Assembly (NCBI RefSeq): GCF_947496725.1
Contig: NZ_CANMDS010000005.1
Span: 186,001-250,000 of the forward strand
Direction: 5' to 3'
DNA: 64,000 bases
DNA from: an uncultured Dokdonia sp.
GTDB taxonomy: Bacteria; Bacteroidota; Bacteroidia; Flavobacteriales; Flavobacteriaceae
Of the stretch, positions 7,989-16,011 are shown in pieces (position 1 is the first letter of the stretch; every line of letters begins with the position of its first letter). Position numbers and translations under genes: made by a program. The notes beneath the pieces were generated by a model. That model had not been told where the DNA came from, ran no database searches, and saw only the letters and a program-made list of their open reading frames with translations.

Positions 7989-8879
7989 ATGAGCAGAGGA
8001 GCAGATAATCGAGGAAAAGGAAAACCATCTGGACGTAGTGGCGCAGGAGGAAAGCAAAAAAGCGGTTCTCGTGGCACACAACCCGTACGTAAACAAGGAG
8101 GAAGACCTACCGCAAAGGCAAAAGATAAAGCCTTTGATGCACCAAAAAAACAAACGCAACGTAAGAAGGATGATGGGACGATGCGTCTTAATAAATATAT
8201 AGCAAACTCTGGAGTATGTTCTCGTAGAGAGGCAGATATGTATATATCTATAGGTCAAGTTACCGTAAATGGTAAGGTGATTAATGAGATGGGTTACCAA
8301 GTAAAAATTGAAGATGATGTACGTTTTGACGGGCGTCGTATTAACCCAGAGGCAAAGGCATATGTATTACTTAATAAGCCTAAAGGATTTGCAACCACTA
8401 CAAGTAATGATAAAGGTAATACGGTGATGGACCTCGTAGCGGGATCTACAAAATCACGTATACAACCTATAGGTAGACTAGGGCGCAACGCAATGGGGTT
8501 ACTACTCTTTACTAACGATGATGAGCTTGTACAACGATTTACAAACTCAAAAAAGGGAGTAGATAAATTATACCATATAGAATTATCTAATAATCTTAAA
8601 GCTGCAGATGCAGAGCGTATAAGAGAAGGCCTCAAAATAGGAGGTAAGACGATAATGGTAGAGGAAATAAGCTTTGTAGATGGAGCTCCTAAGAAAGAAG
8701 TAGGACTTCGTATTAAAAATACAGGTAATAGTATTATACGTACTATTTTTGAACATCTTAATTATGAGGTGGTGCGTGTAGACTGTGTTACTATAGCAGG
8801 ATTAACTAAGAAAGACTTACCACGTGGTCACTGGCGTCACCTTACAAAACAAGAGGTGATCAATCTTAAAAACGGTTAA
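7989..8879 (+). CDS. rluB: RluB/RsuA-family pseudouridine synthase
   Basis: The 296 residues carry a strongly basic, Gly/Ser/Lys-rich N-terminal extension of about 65 residues, probably disordered and RNA-binding. An S4 RNA-binding domain follows (MRLNKYIANSGVCSRREADM), then a RsuA-type synthase domain (YVLLNKPKGFATTT, RIQPIGRLGRNAMGLLLFTN). The family makes pseudouridine in 23S or 16S rRNA. One oddity: the motif II position that normally reads GRLD, with the catalytic Asp, reads GRLG here (Gly165), so either the alignment is unusual or the nucleophile is missing. It is the first gene of a run continuing with a GT2 gene six bases later. RluB is preferred over RsuA because of its length and basic tail; specificity is uncertain. 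Confidence 0.85.
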   Translation: MSRGADNRGKGKPSGRSGAGGKQKSGSRGTQPVRKQGGRPTAKAKDKAFDAPKKQTQRKKDDGTMRLNKYIANSGVCSRREADMYISIGQVTVNGKVINEMGYQVKIEDDVRFDGRRINPEAKAYVLLNKPKGFATTTSNDKGNTVMDLVAGSTKSRIQPIGRLGRNAMGLLLFTNDDELVQRFTNSKKGVDKLYHIELSNNLKAADAERIREGLKIGGKTIMVEEISFVDGAPKKEVGLRIKNTGNSIIRTIFEHLNYEVVRVDCVTIAGLTKKDLPRGHWRHLTKQEVINLKNG

Positions 8880-8885
8880 TAGACT

Positions 8886-9605
8886 ATGGAGTATCGTCTC
8901 ACCATTGTTGTACCTGTGTATAATGAAGAAGATAATCTCTTACGAGTAGAATCTGAATTTAAGGCCTATTTTAAAACCGCAAAAGCAAAGAGTAAAGTGC
9001 TTTTTGTAAATGATGGGTCTAAGGATACGAGTCTAGATATCATAAAAGATATTTGTGCACGTAGCACAGATTTTGAGTACATCGCCTTTACGGAAAACTG
9101 TGGCTTAAGTGCCGCTATAAAAGCAGGTTTTGATCACGCAGATACAGAGCTAGTAGGCTATATAGATAGTGATTTACAAACGGCTCCAGATGATTTTAAT
9201 ATACTTATTGAAGAGATAGGACCTTACGATCTAGTTACGGGTGTACGTGCAGATAGGCAAGACTCTTTTGTTAAGAATATGTCTTCAAAAATTGCAAACG
9301 GCATACGTCGTTCATTTACTCACGATGGGATGGATGATACAGGTTGCCCGCTCAAAATCATCAAGACAGATTATGCACAGCGCATCCCTATGTTTAAGGG
9401 ATTGCACCGTTTCTTACCTGCAATGATATTATTACAAGAAGGTAAAGTAAAACAAGTGCCAGTGCGTCATTTTCCGCGAGTGGCGGGTGAGGCAAAATTT
9501 GGAGTTTGGAACCGCCTTCTAGGGCCGCTTATGGATTGCTTTGCTTATCTATGGATGAAGAAAAAGTATATTAATTATAAAGTAGGAAACTCCAGCCGTG
9601 GATAG
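8886..9605 (+). CDS. Family 2 glycosyltransferase (DPM1/ArnC-like)
   Basis: The 239-residue GT-A enzyme has VVPVYNEEDNLLR, the NDGSKDTS nucleotide-binding loop, the IDSDLQTAPDD metal-binding motif and DDTGCPLKIIKT. It resembles polyprenyl-phosphate glycosyltransferases (dolichyl-phosphate mannose synthase, ArnC) that load a sugar onto a lipid phosphate at the cytoplasmic membrane face. It lacks the C-terminal membrane helices of ArnC. The following LAB_N gene overlaps its end by eight bases and the ArnT-like gene comes next, so a module in which GT2 charges a lipid and ArnT transfers the sugar is the natural reading. The donor sugar is unknown. Confidence 0.9.
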   Translation: MEYRLTIVVPVYNEEDNLLRVESEFKAYFKTAKAKSKVLFVNDGSKDTSLDIIKDICARSTDFEYIAFTENCGLSAAIKAGFDHADTELVGYIDSDLQTAPDDFNILIEEIGPYDLVTGVRADRQDSFVKNMSSKIANGIRRSFTHDGMDDTGCPLKIIKTDYAQRIPMFKGLHRFLPAMILLQEGKVKQVPVRHFPRVAGEAKFGVWNRLLGPLMDCFAYLWMKKKYINYKVGNSSRG

Positions 9606-10218
9606 TCTGTCGTTACTTGCTGTGCTTGCCCAAATCCTCTTTGGAGGAAGAATGCTTTCGCAGTGGTTACTTTCAGAAAAGAGCAAGAAGGTAGTAACAC
9701 CTTTAACCTTCTGGTGGCTTAGTCTTTCTGGATCCTTTGTACTGTTTATATATGGTTACTTCCGTACAGACTTCCCGCTTATGCTGGGGCAAGTGCTGGG
9801 ATACATCATTTACATAAGAAACCTACAGATACAAAAGCAGTGGAAACTCTTGCCTAAATGGTCTCAGTTTCTCATAATAGCTATACCCATAGGCATCATT
9901 GCATATGGCTGGAATAATGGAAAGTTTGATCTAGCCGCTCTCTTCTCAAAAGATGAGATGGCTACCTGGCTACTTACTTTAGGTATTGTAGCACAAGTAT
10001 TATTTACCCTGCGCTTTGTATACCAATGGTTTTATGCAGAAAAGAATAAAGAGGCCACACTACCTTTAGGCTTTTGGCTATTTTCTTTTACTGGAGGACT
10101 GCTGTCACTCGTATACTTTTTATACAGAGTAGATTATGTGATGGTCCTCTCTTACTCGCTAGGTACCTTTATCTACGCTCGTAATATATACCTTCATTAT
10201 ATATCAAAAACAGCGTGA
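9598..10218 (+). CDS. Tandem lipid-A-biosynthesis N-terminal-like (LAB_N) membrane protein
   Basis: The 206 residues start at GTG 9598, which overlaps the end of the GT2 gene by eight bases. Two homologous halves are visible: LLAVLAQILFGGRMLSQWLL with PLTFWWLSLSGSFVLFIYG (about 5-60), and LTLGIVAQVLFTLRFVYQW with PLGFWLFSFTGGLLSLVYF (about 118-175). Each half resembles the small LAB_N domain (PF07578) found at the N-terminus of some lipid-A-disaccharide synthases and as stand-alone proteins. About six membrane helices are expected. Its place between a GT2 and an ArnT-like enzyme suggests lipid-sugar handling in the inner membrane, perhaps as a flippase-like or accessory subunit, but this is inference. 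No reaction is established. Confidence 0.85.
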   Translation: MDSLSLLAVLAQILFGGRMLSQWLLSEKSKKVVTPLTFWWLSLSGSFVLFIYGYFRTDFPLMLGQVLGYIIYIRNLQIQKQWKLLPKWSQFLIIAIPIGIIAYGWNNGKFDLAALFSKDEMATWLLTLGIVAQVLFTLRFVYQWFYAEKNKEATLPLGFWLFSFTGGLLSLVYFLYRVDYVMVLSYSLGTFIYARNIYLHYISKTA

Positions 10219-11873
10219 TAGAGCAATTAGAAAAGCGCCCTGTACTCGTCATCACCTTTGTGGTGCTTGGTATGTTATTACCTTTTCTAGATGCGCTAGA
10301 AGTAACCATAATGGAGGCGCGCAATTTTATCTCTGCAAGAGAGATGCTCACAGAAAATAACTGGCTACTCACTACAATGAACGGAGAGCCCCGTTATGAA
10401 AAGCCACCATTACCTACCTGGCTTACAGCATTATCAGGCTATGTGTTTGGCATAAAAAGTGTCTGGGCAATGCGACTTCCTGCGGTACTTATGGTTGTAT
10501 TATTAGGGAGTGTTGTTGTTACGCTTTCGCGAAAGCTTACTCTTTCTCCTCGTCATAGTTTACTTAATGGATTGATAAGTGTTACATCTCTTTATGTGGT
10601 GCTCATCATTTTTGAGGCTCCTTGGGATATTTATGCTCACGCATTTATGCTCTCTGGGATTTATTGCCTTTTTAGTAATTTAAGAAGTCCGTCTGGAGAA
10701 AGCAATATCTTGAAATGGGTAGTCGCAGCATTATGTCTAGGTGCATCTATACTAAGCAAAGGGCCTGTGTCGCTCTATGCACTGTTTTTACCTTTTGTGA
10801 TAGCATACCTAATACAATATAGAAGAGAGACGAGTCGTAAAAAGTGGTTGCCTTTTATAATAACCATATGTATGGGGCTCGTGATAGGTTTCTCCTGGTA
10901 TATTTATGTAAGAAGTGCAGATCCCGTAACCTTTGCAAGAATCGCCGAAAGGGAGACAGGTAATTGGACGAGTTATAATGTGCGTCCTTTTTATTACTAC
11001 TGGAGCTTTTTTGTTCAAAGTGGTCTCTGGACGATACCTGCTTTTATAAGTCTCCTTTATCCTTATTTAAAAACACGTGTGTTACACCGTAAAGAGTACA
11101 CATTTACCTTATTGTGGACCTTGCTGGCTGTCGTTTTACTATCTATCATACCAGAGAAAAAGTCTCGTTACTTGATGCCTGTTTTAATACCGCTTGCATT
11201 TACAATAGGTTTTTATATACATTATCTGGTAAGGAGCTTTAGTAAGCTTACAGATAGAAGAGAGACCTTGCCGGTTTATTTCAATATTGGGTTGATAGGT
11301 ACTTTAATTATACTGGGAGGTTTAGCGCTGCTTACACTGGGGTGGCAATTGGCTTACCTCTCTGTATTAGATATTCTACCCGGTGTTTTTGTTGTTTTAG
11401 CTGGGATTTGTATCATTTACTTTCTAGTAAAAAAGGAGCTCTATAAGAGCTTGCTATCTCTCGTTATTGCTCTTATATTACTCGTTAATGTCGGTTTTAA
11501 TGAAAGGTCTCAATTTAAGGAGTATGCTCACCAGTCTGTCAAGAGTAGCTCACTAGATAATCGAGTTGAGACTTCTTTTAAAGCCTTTGAGAACTTACCG
11601 GCACTACCTGTGTATGGACTTAATGGTGCTACTCCAGAAATGGTGTGGGCTGCAGGTCAAAAAATCCCAAGGCTTTGTAAAGATGATGAGCTTGTGATGC
11701 CAGGTGAAGATAGTTTTTATACACTTGTTTTCTTTGAAGACGATTGGCTCGTATCTGAAACCTTTCCAGATATGCAACATAAGTTTATGTTTACTTTAGA
11801 GCTTAATACAGCAGACCAAGCTAGTCGCAATTATACTGATAGAAAAGTGGCTAGTGTTTATCTAGTTGAGTAG
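10215..11873 (+). CDS. ArnT-like GT39/GT83 membrane glycosyltransferase
   Basis: The 552-residue polytopic membrane protein begins at GTG 10215, overlapping the previous stop as GTGA, a sign of translational coupling. ARNFISAREM and the NGEPRYEKPPLPTWLTALS segment near residues 33-70 are the hallmark of the PMT/ArnT family, which moves a sugar from an undecaprenyl-phosphate carrier to lipid A, protein or glycan on the periplasmic face. Around eleven hydrophobic segments follow, with a soluble C-terminal tail. Palindrome copy 5 encodes TLSRKLT in a short loop after helix 2. Its 3' end overlaps that of the convergent glycosyltransferase gene by 23 bases. The acceptor is not predictable. Confidence 0.88.
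   Translation: MIEQLEKRPVLVITFVVLGMLLPFLDALEVTIMEARNFISAREMLTENNWLLTTMNGEPRYEKPPLPTWLTALSGYVFGIKSVWAMRLPAVLMVVLLGSVVVTLSRKLTLSPRHSLLNGLISVTSLYVVLIIFEAPWDIYAHAFMLSGIYCLFSNLRSPSGESNILKWVVAALCLGASILSKGPVSLYALFLPFVIAYLIQYRRETSRKKWLPFIITICMGLVIGFSWYIYVRSADPVTFARIAERETGNWTSYNVRPFYYYWSFFVQSGLWTIPAFISLLYPYLKTRVLHRKEYTFTLLWTLLAVVLLSIIPEKKSRYLMPVLIPLAFTIGFYIHYLVRSFSKLTDRRETLPVYFNIGLIGTLIILGGLALLTLGWQLAYLSVLDILPGVFVVLAGICIIYFLVKKELYKSLLSLVIALILLVNVGFNERSQFKEYAHQSVKSSSLDNRVETSFKAFENLPALPVYGLNGATPEMVWAAGQKIPRLCKDDELVMPGEDSFYTLVFFEDDWLVSETFPDMQHKFMFTLELNTADQASRNYTDRKVASVYLVE
10521..10536. repeat. Iterated palindrome copy 5 (inside the ArnT-like gene)
   Basis: ACGCTTTCGCGAAAGC contains the exact 14-bp core. 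It reads TLSRK in frame, a different frame from copy 1. Confidence 0.96.
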
Positions 11874-13278
11874 CAGGTTTTGGCTTCCAAAACACTTCCC
11901 AAACAAAAAATCCTATAACAGTGATATACTCTATAGCGACAAGCCATAGGTTTTCATTAAAGCCATCTGCACCATAGGCTGCGTAGCTTAATAGGATTGT
12001 AGCGCTCCAGACTAAAGGAAAGCGATAGCGAGTAAACACACATAGTAATAATGGTGTCGCTACATACCAAGGGTGTACGGTAGTCGATAATAAGAAGTAA
12101 AAAAACATCCCTATGAGGATGGCTGTTATCATAGCCTGCAAGCTTCGATTGTTACGTATAAAAGCGAGTAGTACAAGAAGTACAACTGCAATTTTGGGTA
12201 ACAAGGGCCCTACATCTCCTATAATATTCCAGCCTATAACTTGATAGCCTATATACCTTATGATGTAATAGATGCTTGCATTAAATTCAAATTTTTGAAA
12301 CCATAAGGCAATGGTGGTGCCAAAATTTTCAGCAAAAGCACCGCTTAAAAATGGTATAAATGTGAGTGCCATAACTCCTAGGGTGATGAGGTAAAAGTAA
12401 ATGAGTCTGGGTATGTTTGTTTTTATTTCGCGAAAGCGGACTTTCCAAGGATATGAACTTCTAAAGTGGGTTGTCTTACCGCCACCTCTGGTTAAGAAGT
12501 ATTGCATAAATAGGGGTAAAAATAACAGCGGTAATAGCTTAGTTGATATGGAGAGTGCTAAGAACACAGCACTTAAAATCCATTTGCCTTGCGATAACTT
12601 GTAAAGGGATAGTACAACAAGAAAAAGCATCACAGACTCAAAGTGCAAGTTGCCCGTCATCTCGATGATGATAAAAGGATTTAAGGCATACCAGAAGATG
12701 TTATAAATGGGTAAACCTAGCTTAGTAAGTAATTTTTTACCATAGATGATTGTACCTATATCTGCTAGTATAATTACTATTCTGAATGTGATAACGCTTC
12801 CTAGTATACTTTTACTTGAGAAGAATGCTGCAACTAAGAATATGAGCTGGTTAATAGGTGGGTAGTTTGTAAAATGACTAGCATTGAGTGTACCCATACC
12901 TGCATAGAGCTCTTGAGCTTGTGCTACTATGCTTATTGTACCTGCATCAATATAACTTTGTGGAGTGCTTAAATACGGGTTGTAACCCTGTATGAGCATA
13001 CGGCCATCCCAAATAAACCTATAGAAGTCTTGAGAGAGGTTAGGCGTGGCATTTATAAAAATTATTCTGGCTAGGATGGCAATAAAAAAGAGAAGGCCAA
13101 AATCGTTTTTACTGCTCTTTACGATTAGATAAAAAGAGGCAAATAAAATACTGTAAAGACTTACTAGAAGAGGGAAATCTGATCTTTGTAAGTGATGTGC
13201 AAATAGATAGTAAACAACAAGGGAAACAACTGCAAGAAGCAATGAGGTTTTTTGATATTTCCACAGGGCTGCTATCAC
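11851..13278 (-). CDS. Polytopic membrane glycosyltransferase (GT87/mannosyltransferase-like)
   Basis: The 475 residues carry about twelve hydrophobic helices. The start is GTG 13276-13278, overlapping the preceding stop as GTGA. The first periplasmic loop contains SQDFYRFIWDGRMLIQGYNP, the acidic loop motif of GT-C mannosyltransferases of the GT87 or PIG-M kind that use polyprenyl-phosphate sugars. A later STTVHPWYVATPLLLC segment also fits that superfamily. It is the last gene of a four-gene minus-strand operon with two GT2 enzymes, which probably make or elongate a cell-surface glycan or glycolipid. A degenerate palindrome at 12426-12439 encodes FREI within a cytoplasmic-type basic loop. 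The exact family is uncertain. Confidence 0.78.
   Translation of the reverse strand: MIAALWKYQKTSLLLAVVSLVVYYLFAHHLQRSDFPLLVSLYSILFASFYLIVKSSKNDFGLLFFIAILARIIFINATPNLSQDFYRFIWDGRMLIQGYNPYLSTPQSYIDAGTISIVAQAQELYAGMGTLNASHFTNYPPINQLIFLVAAFFSSKSILGSVITFRIVIILADIGTIIYGKKLLTKLGLPIYNIFWYALNPFIIIEMTGNLHFESVMLFLVVLSLYKLSQGKWILSAVFLALSISTKLLPLLFLPLFMQYFLTRGGGKTTHFRSSYPWKVRFREIKTNIPRLIYFYLITLGVMALTFIPFLSGAFAENFGTTIALWFQKFEFNASIYYIIRYIGYQVIGWNIIGDVGPLLPKIAVVLLVLLAFIRNNRSLQAMITAILIGMFFYFLLSTTVHPWYVATPLLLCVFTRYRFPLVWSATILLSYAAYGADGFNENLWLVAIEYITVIGFFVWEVFWKPKPATQLDKH
12426..12439. repeat. Degenerate copy of the iterated palindrome
   Basis: The region reads ATTTCGCGAAAGCG. The core TTTCGCGAAAGCG is intact, but the left end GC is replaced by AT. 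It lies inside the GT87-like gene at about the position where the spacing of other copies would place one. Confidence 0.6.
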
Positions 13279-14765
13279 GCTTTGCTCGTTAATGACTTAA
13301 AGAATACAAACCCAAAACCTATAAATAACATTAGGTGAAAAGGGAATAGTCCAAAATCTCCTCCTTGATCTCCTACCACAAAGGCAGAGTACATCCCAAA
13401 GGCAAAGTATAGCATTAATAGCCCTTCAAAAATCACATTTATAGAGATGTTTTTCTTGATGTATTTGTTGCCTTTCCAAGATTCCTTGAGTTCGCTTATG
13501 TTGAATTTTGGGGTGCGTATAAAGTCACTACGTTTCCCTAGGTGCCCTTCTATTACTGCTATAGAGTTATGCAATGAGAAGCCCATTGCGATACTAAAGA
13601 ATGTAAAGAACATCCCTATATAACGTATAAATTGCTTAAAACCGCCACCGTAAATACTCTTAAACATAAACCAGTAACATATAAAGAATATCACACTACT
13701 TATGACAAAGAAAGACATCACGTAAAAGTAAGGCTTAAGGTGAGCATACTCGTTCTTTATATATAACATAGGGATGCTAAGTATTGCTACAATGAGCACG
13801 TTTAAAAACATTGTGCTGTTAAGTAAGTGCAGTATGCCGTGCATCTTTGTTTTGGTAGAAAGGCTCTTGCTTGCGACCACCTTTTTAGACATCTTCTGGA
13901 AGTTCTCTGCACCACCTTTATTCCATCTAAATTGTTGTGAGCGTGCTGCACTTATAACCACAGGTAATTCTGCTGGAGTTTTTACGTCCTCTAGGTACTT
14001 AAATTTCCAGTTTTTAAGCTGTGCTCTATAACTTAGGTCTAGGTCTTCTGTAAGTGTATCTCCTTCCCAGTTGCCAGCATCTTCTATACACTGCTTGCGC
14101 CATAGCCCTGCGGTACCGTTAAAGTTTATAAAGTGACCTTTACTGTTGCGACCTACTTGCTCTAGTGTAAAGTGAGCATCTAGAGCAAAAGCTTGTACTC
14201 GAGTAAGTAGTGAGTACTCTCTATTAATATGCCCCCAGCGAGTCTGTACTACACCTATGTTTCGATCTTTAAAGTAAGGCACCGTGCGTTGCAGCCAGTT
14301 GGGCTCGGGAAGAAAATCTGCATCAAAAATGGCAATATATTCTCCCTTTGCAACCTTAAGTCCTTCTTTAAGAGCACCAGCCTTAAAGCCAGAGCGGTCT
14401 TCACGAGTAACGTGCTTTATATCTAAACCTTGATTTTTAAGTCTCTCAATATGGTTTTTTGTACTCTCAAAAGACTCATCTGTACTGTCGTCTAGTACTT
14501 GTATCTCCAGCTTATCCTTTGGGTAGTCTAGCAACGCAATATTGTCTAGTAATCGCTCCATCACATAGAGCTCATTATATACAGGTAGCTGTATAGTAAC
14601 TAGTGGGATTTGAGCCGGGTCTTTAAAATTAAACTTTGGGGCATCGTCTTTAATGCGCTGCGCTCTTAGGTAATTAAAAAGCAAGTTGAGTTGCGATAGA
14701 CTGTAGGCAAATATGATAACTAGCGATATCGTGTAGATAACTATGATAGATATTTCTAAAATCAT
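13275..14765 (-). CDS. Processive-type GT2 membrane glycosyltransferase (cellulose/glucomannan synthase-like)
   Basis: The 496 residues have one N-terminal helix, a cytosolic GT-A domain and about four C-terminal helices. The signature D,D,D,QxxRW set is present: LDDSTDES, IFDADFLPE, TEDLDLSYRAQ and QQFRWNKGGAEN. This layout is that of BcsA/CslA-type synthases that polymerise and may extrude beta-glycans; the FNGTAGLWRKQCI segment is also typical. The ATG (14763-14765) overlaps the stop of the upstream GT2 gene by one base (TAATG), so the two are coupled. A BcsA-like PilZ domain is absent, arguing against c-di-GMP control. The product, mannan or another glycan, is not predictable. Confidence 0.9.
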   Translation of the reverse strand: MILEISIIVIYTISLVIIFAYSLSQLNLLFNYLRAQRIKDDAPKFNFKDPAQIPLVTIQLPVYNELYVMERLLDNIALLDYPKDKLEIQVLDDSTDESFESTKNHIERLKNQGLDIKHVTREDRSGFKAGALKEGLKVAKGEYIAIFDADFLPEPNWLQRTVPYFKDRNIGVVQTRWGHINREYSLLTRVQAFALDAHFTLEQVGRNSKGHFINFNGTAGLWRKQCIEDAGNWEGDTLTEDLDLSYRAQLKNWKFKYLEDVKTPAELPVVISAARSQQFRWNKGGAENFQKMSKKVVASKSLSTKTKMHGILHLLNSTMFLNVLIVAILSIPMLYIKNEYAHLKPYFYVMSFFVISSVIFFICYWFMFKSIYGGGFKQFIRYIGMFFTFFSIAMGFSLHNSIAVIEGHLGKRSDFIRTPKFNISELKESWKGNKYIKKNISINVIFEGLLMLYFAFGMYSAFVVGDQGGDFGLFPFHLMLFIGFGFVFFKSLTSKA

Positions 14766-15457
14766 TACTTAAAACTGTATTTAAAAATCCACCCTAATAT
14801 TTTTACTCCTGCCATAACTGCGCCCTTTACAGTACCAGATACTTTTGAAACGCCTATGCGGTTTCTGTAGTTTACGGATACTTCGGTATATTTCATTTTC
14901 TTTTTTAAGACCTTAAGTTGCATCTCTACAGTCCAGCCATATGTTTTATCTTCCATCTCTAAGGCGAGGAGGCTATCATATTTCATTGCTCTAAATGGGC
15001 CAAGATCTGTAAAACGTGCGCCAAAAAATAGACTCATAAGCGTTGTGGCTAGCCAGTTTCCAAAAATTTGTGGTCCTGTCATAGACCCGCTTTCGCGAAA
15101 GCGTTTATCTCTAGCACCAATCACCATATCACAGTTGTCTTGCACAATAGGTGCGATTATCTTAGTAAGCTCTTCTGGGTAATCACTATAATCACCATCT
15201 AAAAAAACAACAATGTCTGGCTTAGGAGTATGGCTCGCAATATAATTCATCCCTTTAAGGCAAGCATAGCCATAACCCATTTGCTCTTCTCTTAAAACGG
15301 TAGCTCCATTTTCTTGAGCAACTTGCTCTGTGTTATCTGTAGAGGCATTACTTACTACAATTACTTCGTTGACAATAGCGGGAATGTCTTGCAGAACAAG
15401 TCCTATAGAATCTTGTTCATTGTAGGCTGGTATAATAACTTTTATAAGGGGCTCCAT
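14765..15457 (-). CDS. Family 2 glycosyltransferase (polyprenyl-phosphate type)
   Basis: The preferred start ATG 15455-15457 gives MEPLIKVIIPAYNEQDSIG, 230 residues; the longer frame from 15490 would overlap the upstream gene and adds an unlikely tail. Motifs are PAYNEQ, VVSNASTDNTEQ, FLDGDYSDYPEE and GARDKRFRES. The enzyme resembles DPM1/UgtP-like GT2 proteins that add a sugar to a lipid phosphate. It is the second gene of the minus-strand glycan operon, four bases after the MORN-like gene and overlapping the next by one base. Palindrome copy 6 falls in the KRFRES stretch, a surface loop. Confidence 0.88.
   Translation of the reverse strand: MEPLIKVIIPAYNEQDSIGLVLQDIPAIVNEVIVVSNASTDNTEQVAQENGATVLREEQMGYGYACLKGMNYIASHTPKPDIVVFLDGDYSDYPEELTKIIAPIVQDNCDMVIGARDKRFRESGSMTGPQIFGNWLATTLMSLFFGARFTDLGPFRAMKYDSLLALEMEDKTYGWTVEMQLKVLKKKMKYTEVSVNYRNRIGVSKVSGTVKGAVMAGVKILGWIFKYSFK
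15088..15103. repeat. Iterated palindrome copy 6 (inside a GT2 gene)
   Basis: Perfect 16-bp palindrome CGCTTTCGCGAAAGCG. Read on the minus strand it encodes RFRES, the third possible frame. Confidence 0.97.
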
Positions 15458-15461
15458 AATG

Positions 15462-15944
15462 CTAGTAGAAAGAGATGTCTGGATTATCACGGCGAAAAGC
15501 TCTTACACTTGTCCATTCACCTTTTAATTGATTTGCTTCGTATTTTTCTACTTTGATGAGTTTGTTGTTTTTATAGACTAAGCAAAAACCTTCTTGTTCA
15601 TTATTAACATATTGAGTTTTGCGTGTTTCTTGCCGCGCAATATCGTAAAAAATCCACCAATTTTGCGCTTTTCCCTGCTCATAATGCCCCTCGCGCACTA
15701 GTTTGCCTTGGGAATTGTAAAAATACCAATAGTCGGTTTTAAGGTTATTTGCATAGTGACCTTGAGACATAAGCTCGCCATTACTATGGTAAAATTTCCA
15801 GTACTTAATCTTTTGCTCACCCATAACCCAGCCCTCGGCCTTAATAGTACCATTGTTATGATACTCCTTATGGTAACTATTTGGTTCTGCTATAAAAAGC
15901 AGTTGAGTTGTAAAAATAAAGATGATAAAACCTTTGGCTGTCAT
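15462..15944 (-). CDS. Secreted MORN-repeat (YwqK-like) protein
   Basis: The 160 residues begin with a hydrophobic N-terminus (TAKGFIIFIFTTQLLFIAEP) that looks like a signal peptide. Four or so repeats of the MORN/YwqK kind follow: EYHNNGTIKAEGWV, FYHSNGELMSQGHY, FYNSQGKLVREGHY and YKNNKLIKVEKY. Such repeats form a beta-sheet surface; some databases label the family as an antitoxin, but no toxin gene is near. It is the first gene of the four-gene glycosyltransferase operon on the minus strand, four bases from the next. Its function there is unknown; an envelope-side accessory role is only a guess. Confidence 0.8.
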   Translation of the reverse strand: MTAKGFIIFIFTTQLLFIAEPNSYHKEYHNNGTIKAEGWVMGEQKIKYWKFYHSNGELMSQGHYANNLKTDYWYFYNSQGKLVREGHYEQGKAQNWWIFYDIARQETRKTQYVNNEQEGFCLVYKNNKLIKVEKYEANQLKGEWTSVRAFRRDNPDISFY

Positions 15945-16011
15945 AGCACCTTAGACGAGAGAAGTTAGAGTCACTAACACATAAAATGTATTTTTATACA
16001 AAAACAGATGT

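Noticed and set aside
15458-15490. Longer N-terminus for the GT2 protein that ends at 14765
   Set aside because: The extension overlaps the upstream MORN-like gene and is not of GT2 type; ATG 15457 places PAYNE near the start as usual.
15462-15944. Toxin-antitoxin system based on the YwqK/MORN protein
   Set aside because: The antitoxin label for this family is weak, no toxin gene is adjacent, and the gene sits in a glycosyltransferase operon.
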